From the NCBI GenBank assembly GCA_026874595.1, contig CM049313.1, positions 28,456,008 to 28,520,007 of the forward strand: a stretch of DNA of 64,000 bases, written 5' to 3'. Position 1 is the stretch's first letter. Each line of letters begins with the position of its first letter. Position numbers and translations under genes: made by a program. Source of the stretch: Sipunculus nudus. Taxonomy: Eukaryota > Annelida > Sipuncula > Golfingiida > Sipunculidae. The notes under the pieces were generated by a model, which saw only the letters and a list, made by a program, of their open reading frames with translations, had not been told where the DNA came from and ran no database searches. Of the stretch, positions 56,690-64,000 are shown piece after piece.

Positions 56690-56955
56690 GCAATGCTCAT
56701 GACTGGTTTTATTAGCTCAGCTGAGGTATAGGTATGGCGCTTTGTCCGTCGTCCGTCCGGCCGTCTGGCCGTCCGGCCGTCCGGTCGTCCGTTAGCAGGG
56801 CACAAATAGTTACCGCTGAACCTAGAAGCCTGTAACCTAAAACCCAGGAAGGTCCATAAAATATCTCCTTGGATACCTGAAATTAGGTCACTGCGACCTA
56901 TATCCTCCGAGCTATGGGGCTTGTAAGTACCCCCCAGAATAATAAAACAAGTGAC
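56690..56955 (+). repeat. Dispersed repeat family A, single copy with head
   Basis: 'ttagctcagctgaggtatag', an expanded gtccggcc run (56750-56790), 'gcacaaatagttaccgctg', 'gaaattaggtc' and 'accccccagaataat'. Confidence 0.85.
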
Positions 56956-57218
56956 CCATGGGTCATGACGCTCAGCTGCCAAGCATGACCTGCGACATCA
57001 TGGGCTCAGATTCACAACTTCCAGTCACATTTTGAAGCACCAATTTGCCAATTTGTTGAACTTTTCTACGACAACAGAAATATATATCACCTATGTCTTG
57101 TTAAAACACAGTGAATTGATGGTCTGAGGAAAATGTATGATTGTTAAGGTATCCAGAACTATTCCCATAGCTTACTTGATACCTGTCAGTCTCAAAAGGA
57201 ACACCACAAAGGGCAAAT

Positions 57219-58862
57219 ATAAGATCAAAATATATAGCAAAAAATCAAGGAAATCCATGCAAGAATTATTGAGAAACAGGTGCTTCTGTATGAATTCTTA
57301 TTCAATACAAGCCAACTGTACTGCACTTTCATATATGATGATAATATTTATTAAGAAATATTTGACCCAATCCTTTGCAAGATTACATTAATATACGTCC
57401 GACTGCCTTCACTTTAACAGTTCTTGAGATAATATGATCAAAAGGAATTTAAAGATGGTTGCCTGGTGGCCATTTTGGACTTCTGACAGGTCTGAAATAA
57501 CACAACAACCATTCTCTAAATCGGACCAAAAATTGAAGGAAAATTACTGAAACTGCACTGAAAAAAGGATTTCTAAGGTGGCTAACTGGCAGACATAATG
57601 GATTTCTGACAAGTCTGACATTTGATATCACACATCCTCCAATAAGAGACCAAACTTGGGGCAAATTCTCCAAATGATGTTACAGTAATGAATGTCCAAA
57701 ACAATTCAAAAGGCATGTTCAGGCGCTCATATCAGATTTACAGATATGCAAATGTAAAAGTGTAGGTCCAATATTTTTTATTATCACTCTGCTTTTTAAT
57801 GGGGTCAGCAGGGTTGGTAAACTGCAAAACCTGAAAGAAAAGAAATGCTGAAAGCATGACTAAGAGTCTTGTAATAAAATAAAGCCATCCTAAATCAAGT
57901 ACACATCCACATATTATGAGAACAAACACTTGCTTTTATATGTGGTGATTTATATAAAAATATTCAGATATCTAGGAAACTAAGTTTATTGCTATGATTC
58001 CATAAAATAAACTGCAAAATGTTCCCATCATCTTATAAATCAGTAGCTAAACCTTAATACTATACTCTCATAGTGTTAATTCCTGGCTGAAGTATTCCAA
58101 CAACAGTGTTTTGTTATGCAGTAACGAGGTACTTATCACTCAGCCTTATCACTTAATAGTCTGATATAAAAGGAGTCATATGTCACCAGTGTCACTCACA
58201 ATTACAGCCACACGGTGAGATGTACCAGCTGGAGTGCAAGCTTATATATACAAGAAAAAAAGAGATGGTCTATAAAATAAGTTGACCTGACCTATGACCT
58301 TGGCCTTTTGCCCACATATCAACTGGATTTTTTCTAAATGATGGGTAACTACTAACCAATTACATCTGGCCGGGTGTAATTACTTGGCAACCAATGAGTG
58401 AATAACTTAGACCTGCAACCTTTAACCTCATGACCAGCTGACCTCAAAATCAATTAGTTATTTCTTCATGCAAGAAGACCCATAAATATGAAGTTTGAAT
58501 CACATTGAGTGATGCATAGATGTGGCATATGTGAAAGACTGAAGGTTTGGGTTGAACAGTTTCACTTGAAATATGTTCTCAAGCATTTAGAACAATATTT
58601 TGACCTTGACCTTTGACCTTTTGAACTCAACTTCTATAGGCTTCTTCCCCTATTGGTAGGTAAGCCATATATGACAGATGGAAAGTATAGATTGAAAAGT
58701 TTGCCTGAAAATGACTCCACGCAAGAAGAGGGTGCTGTGAACTTGCCTTTCACCTCAAAATCAACAGGTCTTTTCCCCTGTTGGCAGAGAAGCGATATCA
58801 GTGCTGAAAGGTTTGGAATGAAAGGTCTAGCTTGAAATGTGTCCACAACCTTTTCAAAGAAG
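57219..58862 (+). repeat. Left arm of large inverted repeat
   Basis: Segments match in reverse complement, in mirrored order, to the right arm. 57220-57530 pairs with 62725-63034, 57535-57930 with 60530-60938, 57960-58150 with 60340-60530, and 58560-58862 with 59640-59930. Identity by eye is ~75-85%. Within the arm 57450-57510 and 57572-57620 are a short direct duplication (a 'ggtggccattttggacttct'-like phrase). No transposase frame. Confidence 0.8.
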
Positions 58863-59150
58863 TGGATCCTGTGACCCTGACCTTTGACCTTGTGACCTCA
58901 ACATCTATAGGATTCTTCTCCCACTTAGTAGGTGAGCTATATGTGAAAGATCAAAGAATTGGGATGAAAGGTTTGGCTTAAAATGCATCCACAGGCTTTT
59001 CAAAGAAGTTGGTTCTGTGACTTTGACCTTTGACCTTGTGACCTCAAAATAATTATGGTTCTTCCCCTGTTGGTAGGTGAGCTGTATGTGAAAGATGGAA
59101 GGTTTGGGATGAAAATTTTGGCTAAAAGAATTCTTTCTGGGGGGTGCAAA
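58250..59150 (-). repeat. Dispersed repeat family B with DR1 motifs, inverse orientation
   Basis: About four units of ~150 bp. Each has 'tgaccttgacctttgacctt', 'cttcccctattggtaggt(a/g)agc' and 'gggatgaaa(g/a)(g/t)tttggct'. Exact TGACCTTTGACCT motifs lie at 58607, 58878 and 59024. Non-coding. Confidence 0.85.
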
Positions 59151-59375
59151 CACACCGCTTAACTCAGAGAATATAGGTCGCAGTGATCTAATTTCAGGTT
59201 TGCAAGGAGATCTTTTAAGTACCTCTAAGACTGCATAGGGTTCATGATTCTAGCCCTTAAGCTCACGATTTGTGCCCTGCTAACGGGCGGACGGCCGGAC
59301 GGACAGACGGAAGTACGACGGACAAAGACCCATCGCTATAGCCCAGCATGACTGAAAGTCAGCTGAGCTAAAAAT
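59150..59375 (-). repeat. Dispersed repeat family A at the centre of the inverted repeat
   Basis: Inverse copy with 'cacgatttgtgccctg', a 'ggacggccggacgg' run and the 'cagctgagct' head at 59360-59370. Confidence 0.8.
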
Positions 59376-59639
59376 TTTTAAGTTTAAAATTACTAACACT
59401 ACACAAGGCACCTTGTTTATATCAAAATGTGCAGGACAAATGCTCAATACGGTCAGACAAATTCAGGTATTCCTGTAAACTTTTCCTGGATATGTTTTGG
59501 TACATGATTGTAAAACATGCTGACTGGTAATATCCAGTGTTAAATACGGCATATATGTCGAGATTGAAGCACGCATGAATACATTTTGTCAAATGGTTCT
59601 GTGTAATAACAACTGTTAGATGCACCTGTGGATCCACTT
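59376..59639. other. Unpaired central spacer of the inverted repeat
   Basis: AT-rich, not mirrored in either arm. Short frames not recognised. Confidence 0.5.
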
Positions 59640-60938
59640 CTCTAAAAAGTGTGGGGACACATTTCAAGCTGGAATTTTCATTCCAAACCTTCAAGCATTG
59701 GCATATCGCTTCTCTGCCAACAGGGAAAAAGACCTGTTGATTTTGAGGTCAAAGGTCAAGTTCACAGCACCCACTTCTTGCGTGGATTCATTTGAAGGCA
59801 AACTGTTCAACCTATAACTTCCATCTGTCATGTATGGCTAACCTACCAATAGGGGAAGAACCCTATTGATGTTGAGTTCAAAAGGTCAGAGGTCAAGGTC
59901 ACAATACTAAATTGTTCCAAATGCTTGTGAACATATTTTAAGTTAAACTGTTTATCCCAAACCTTCAGTTTTTCACATATGCCTCATATATGCATCTCTC
60001 AATTTGATTCAAATATAATTATGGGTCTTTTCGCTTGAAGAAACAACTTATTGATTTTGGGGTCAGCTGGTCAGGAGGTTAAAGGTTGCAGGTCAAAGTT
60101 ATTCACACATTGATTGCCAAGTGGTTAGTAGTTACCCATCACTTTAAAAAGAATCCAATTGATATGTGGACAAAAGGCCAAGGTCATAGGTCAGGGATGT
60201 TCACAATAAAAACTTACTTTGTAGACCATCTCTATTTTTGTTGTGTATAATCATTGCACTCCCAACTGGTATATCTCACTGTGTGCCCATAATTGTCGGT
60301 GACACTTGTGATATATGACTTCCATTTGTGTCAGCTCATGGAGGGATAAGGACATAACAAAAACACTGTTGCATGAATGCTTTAGCCAGGCATTAAGACT
60401 ATGAGAGTAAAGTGTTAAGGTTTAGCTACTAATTTATAAGATGTATATTTACTAAAAAATTATAAGATGGGAACATAGCAATAAATTCAGTTTTCTAGAT
60501 ATCTGATTATTATTATACAAATCATCAGATATACCAGCAAGTGTTTGTTCTGATAATATGTGGGTGTGTACCTGGATTTAGGATGGCTTTATTTGATTAC
60601 AAGACTCTTAGTGATGCTTTCTGCATTTCTTTTCTTTCAGGTTTTACAGTGTACCTACCTTGCCGACCCCATTGAAAAGCAAGGTGATAATTAAAAAATA
60701 TTGGACTTACAGTTTTAACATTTGCATGTCCATAATTCTGATATGAGAGCTCTCCAACCTGATCATGCCTTTTGAATTGTTTTGGAAATTCATAACTGTA
60801 ACATTCTTTGGAGCAAGTTTGGTCTCTTATTGGAGGATATGTGATATCAAATATCAGACTTGACAAAAATCCATTATGTCTGCCAGATAGCAAGCTTAGA
60901 AATCCTTTTGCCAGTGCAGTTTCTGTGATTTTTATCAC
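59640..60938 (-). repeat. Right arm of large inverted repeat, inner part
   Basis: Reverse-complement counterpart of 57535-58862. It breaks at 60938, where a 1.8 kb block of family A and B repeats intervenes, and continues at 62725. Confidence 0.8.
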
Positions 60939-62724
60939 AGCGGACTGTAAATCAACTGAGGTATAGGAATGGCGCTTTGTCCGTCGTCCGTCCGGCCGTC
61001 CGTTAGCAGGGCACAAATCGTAACTGCTGGACCTAGAAACTTCTAAGAGAATATCCAGGGAGGTCAATAAAAAACTCCTTGGAAACCTGAAATTAGGTCA
61101 CTGCGACCTATATCCTATGGGGCTTGAAAGTACCCCCCAGAATAATCAATAATATAATACAAAACCTCCAATATCTTGATAATTAATGCATGGAATGTCA
61201 TGAATCTTGCCTTGAATATAAATTATGACTAGTTTTGACAGTTCCCAAAAAGTGGTGGCGCCACCTGTATTTTTTGTTATTTTAACGAATATTTTTTTTA
61301 TTTTTTTTTAACTTTAAAATGACAACAACCATGTCAGTTTCTCAGCTGTAATTACATCTAGTGTCCCAAAACCTGCCATATAGTTATCACCCTGTCTGTC
61401 TGTCTCTTTTAAAAGAATGCATATGCATTTGAAGCCAAACTTTTCATCCCAAACCTTCCATCTTCAAGATATTGCTAACCTGCCAATAGGGGAAGATTTT
61501 TTTCAATTTTGGGGTCATGAGGTCAAAGGTTAAGGTCACAGTACCCACTTATATAGAAAGATTGTGGATGCATTTGTAGCCAAACTTTTCATCCAAAACT
61601 TTCCATCTTGCACATATAGCTGAGCTGCCTATAGGGGAAGAAACTGATTTATTTGGGGGTCACAAGGTCAAAGGTCATCGTCACAGGGGCCCATCTGTCT
61701 ACATATTTGTTAAGGATGATAACTCCAGTTCGGATTGACATATTGGTTCCAATTTTGACTTATATATGACCCACTAATAATGAAAGAACCCTTTTGATTT
61801 TGGGGTCATAAGGCCAAAGGTCAAGGTCACAGGACCCACTTCTTTAAAATGATTGTTGATGTATTTTTAGCCAAACTTTCTATCCCAAACATTTTGTCTT
61901 CTAGATGTTGCTCACCTGCCAATAGTGGAAGTAACTTATGGATTTTGGGGCCACAAGGTCAAGGTCATGGGGCCATCAATCCACATATTAGTTTCCAGAT
62001 GATAACACCAGTTTGGTTTGAAATATTGGTTTCAAACTTGACTTATATATGGCCCACCACTAAAGTAAGAACTGATGATTCTGGGGTCATGAGATCAAAG
62101 GTCAAGATCACAGGACCCACTACTTTAGAAAGATTGTGGATGCATTTTAAGCCAAACTTTTCATCTCAATCCTTCCATCATCAACATGTTGTGCAACTTC
62201 CGATAGGGGAAGATTCCTTTTGATTTTGGGGTCATAAGGTCAAAGGTTAAGGTCACAGGGCCCATCCATTCACAAATTAGTTTATGGATGATAACTCCAG
62301 TTTGGGAAGACAGGTTGGCTCCAAACTGATCACAGGACCAATATTTTGGAAAACCTCATAAACACTTAAGTAAAATCATTTGATTTTCAGGGCCCAGAGA
62401 TCAAAGTTTAAGGTCACAGGAGCCACATCTTTAAAACAATTGTGGATGCTCTGAAACTTTTCATCCCGAACTTTCCATCTATCGCACATGGCCTACTTGC
62501 CCAAAGTGAGGAAATCTGTAGATTTTGAGGTTACTTGGTCAGAGCTCAAGGTCACTTTTTAAAAGATTGTTACAATAATCTAAATGCTGCAAGTTCAAGG
62601 ATAATACGTTCTAAGCATTTTTGGTCAAGGTCACAGGACTGTCTTTCTGAAAAAAAAAATTCTTTAAATATATCCTTACAGACAGATTCTGAGCGTCGAG
62701 ACCCATGGGTCCCTAGCTTTTGTG
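60939..62724 (+). repeat. Block of family A plus family B repeats interrupting the right arm
   Basis: 60945-61380 is a plus-oriented family A copy with its head. 61380-62570 is about six plus-oriented family B units ('aggtcaaaggt(c/t)aaggtcac'). TGTGAT occurs at both junctions (60929 and ~62719), compatible with a short target duplication. The left arm has no equivalent DNA at the mirrored site. Confidence 0.7.
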
Positions 62725-63034
62725 ATGTTTGGTCCCTTTTAGAGGATGTTTGTTGTTCAATTTCCGACCTGTCAGATATCCAATATGGCCACCCGGAAGC
62801 CATCTTTAAATTCATTTAGAACATATTATCTCAAGAACTATTAAAGTAAATGCAGTGGGATGTATGTTAATGTAATCTTGCATTGGGTCAAAGCTTTCTT
62901 AATAAATATGACCAACATTTATGAAAGCTCAGTATAGTTGGCTTGTATTGAATAAAAATAAATACAGAAGCACCCGTTCAACAATATTCTTGTATGGATT
63001 TCCTTGATTTTTTGCTATATATTTTGATCTAATA
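62725..63034 (-). repeat. Right arm of large inverted repeat, outer part
   Basis: Reverse-complement counterpart of 57220-57530, e.g. 'ttgattttttgctatatatt' against 'aatatatagcaaaaaatcaa'. Confidence 0.8.
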
Positions 63035-63135
63035 TGTATAGTTCGAGACTTTAACCTACATGGGTTTTACAACGTTGTTCCGTAAGGGCCGTAGATCCTC
63101 ATTCTTCGGAAACCCATCATGAAGTGGGCCAGGTA

Positions 63136-63611
63136 TTAATATTTTTGAATGTTTGATCTGGCGCATGCGTAGTTAGGCAGGAGGTGTTTCGCCCTGTGTC
63201 TGCATGTGCTCACGAGTTCGTTTCTTTTGTTTAGTGTTGACAATAGGGGTCTGTATATTATGAAGAATTTCTCTTCCAGGCAGAGATTACAGGATTTGTT
63301 AGTCGTGGAGTATGGTTTTGCTTTGCTTATAATCTTCCATTGTATTGAGTGTTGCACATGGTTGCCTTTCAGTCTCCAAATGTATTCGCTGAGAGTTGTA
63401 CTGTTACGTTTGTTTACATTCCTGAAGCTTGAAACGTGGGCATTGTACCGCGTTTTAAAAGTATTTTCCGTCAGTCCTATGTATGTTTCTGGTCTCAGGT
63501 TGTCTTTGCGTGTCACAGTAGCCTGGTATACTATATTACTGATGAGGCAGTTACCTTGTAGCGGACATTGTTGTCTATTTCTGCAGTTACAATGTATGAA
63601 ACTTGCTTTAT
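63136..63611 (-). pseudogene. Penelope-like element GIY-YIG endonuclease fragment
   Basis: On the minus strand ~158 codons are open, ending at 63136. CNCRNRQQCPLQGNC is the conserved Cys cluster before the GIY-YIG domain, followed by IVYQATV and YIGLTENTFKTRYNAH (catalytic Arg and His), LSEYIWRLK, CNLCLEEKFFI (conserved Glu) and LNKRNELVSTCRH. This is the C-terminal end of a Penelope-like retroelement protein; the RT is absent, so it is a 5'-truncated copy, usual for such elements. The retained domain itself has no stop. The 5' break coincides with a tRNA-like sequence. Confidence 0.85.
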
Positions 63612-63672
63612 TGGCATAGCGGTTGGAACGCTAGTCTTGTGTGCCACCGACATTGGTTCGAATCATCGATCA
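63612..63672 (+). repeat. tRNA-derived SINE-like head
   Basis: GGCATAGCGGTTGGAACGC resembles box A and GGTTCGAATCA box B, with ~35 nt spacing. It is followed by an AT-rich (tata) tail. Not a functional tRNA. Confidence 0.55.
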
Positions 63673-63847
63673 ATAAATATATATTATATAGATATATTAT
63701 ATAGATATATAATTAAAGATACTTCTTAAAATAAAATACCACTTGTTTTATCATACTTAATGAAACGATGGCCAATATAACAATATCTTTGTATATTATT
63801 GCAGTTATTGTTATTCCTATACTGCTTGGTAGTATTACATCACTCAT

Positions 63848-63849
<2 letters not shown>

Positions 63850-63883
<34 letters not shown>

Positions 63884-63912
63884 CCCCCCCCCCCTCTCTC
63901 TCTCTCTCTCTA
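63850..63912. repeat. (CT)n(C)n(CT)n microsatellite
   Basis: ctctct, a C run, then ctctct again. Confidence 0.95.
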
Positions 63913-64000
63913 AGGACCAGTCCTTAGAAATATAAAGATGTAAGACTAGAAATGCTTAAGTCTGGTCTGGGAGCGGTTCCTGACTAGTAACCTGGTCCGT

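Noticed and set aside
63206-63619. Plus-strand 137-codon frame
   Set aside because: It is the complement of the clearly recognised Penelope endonuclease on the minus strand.

Overview
This window looks like accessory, repeat-dominated nuclear DNA of an invertebrate. A bivalve mollusc is my best guess. I infer this from several mollusc-style dispersed repeats (the 'cagctgag...tttgtccgtc...gcacaaatcgtaac' family and the 'aggtcaaaggtcaaggtcac' family), many AT microsatellites, intron-like signals, and a mix of Ty3, BEL/Pao, Helitron, LINE, Penelope and tRNA-SINE relics. No single-copy host gene is complete here. One candidate host first exon (50016-50215) ends at a strong splice donor. There are no prokaryotic operons, CRISPR arrays or rRNA.

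Layout. 1-12.7 kb: tandem units of dispersed repeat family A, a 3.3 kb terminal-inverted-repeat (TIR) DNA element (1425-4680), a GC-rich 235-bp tandem array (9155-9830), a tRNA-derived SINE and another dispersed family. 12.76-29.1 kb: ends that look like one ~4.3 kb TIR element of the same general type, split by a full-length, very young Ty3-type LTR retrotransposon (15385-27454). That retrotransposon has 2.88 kb LTRs, a tRNA-Leu primer site, gag, a textbook -1 frameshift site plus hairpin, pol (PR-RT-RH-IN), a polypurine tract and a 4-bp target duplication. 29-39 kb: microsatellites, AT-rich sequence and a frameshifted, 3'-truncated Helitron relic (34780-37950) preceded by a 65-bp tandem array. 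39.2-41.8 kb: a minus-strand BEL/Pao relic that has lost the RT and integrase catalytic cores and has a duplicated gag/protease segment. 41.9-46.6 kb: a 65-bp satellite interrupted by a TIR element (with a 5-bp duplication) and by a minus-strand LINE fragment, one piece of whose reverse transcriptase is expanded into nine exact 95-bp units. 46.6-52.6 kb: mostly unassigned, with the candidate host first exon and its upstream region. 52.8-54.7 kb: a ~48-bp minisatellite. 55.7-56.5 kb: a MITE built of palindromic GATCGGG motifs. 57.2-63.0 kb: a large imperfect inverted repeat, one arm of which is interrupted by ~1.8 kb. 63.1-63.6 kb: the GIY-YIG endonuclease end of a Penelope-like element fused to a tRNA-like sequence.

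Functionally, the only element that looks capable of activity is the Ty3-type retrotransposon: both ORFs are open, all catalytic residues are visible and the two LTRs are almost identical. Everything else recognisable is decayed. The most interesting structures are the frameshift cassette, the RT-derived minisatellite, the large inverted repeat carrying repeated nuclear-receptor-like DR1 motifs, and a possible family of TIR elements that share short termini but carry different palindromic subterminal repeats. Many open frames in the window lie in tandem arrays or AT-rich sequence and I do not regard them as genes.
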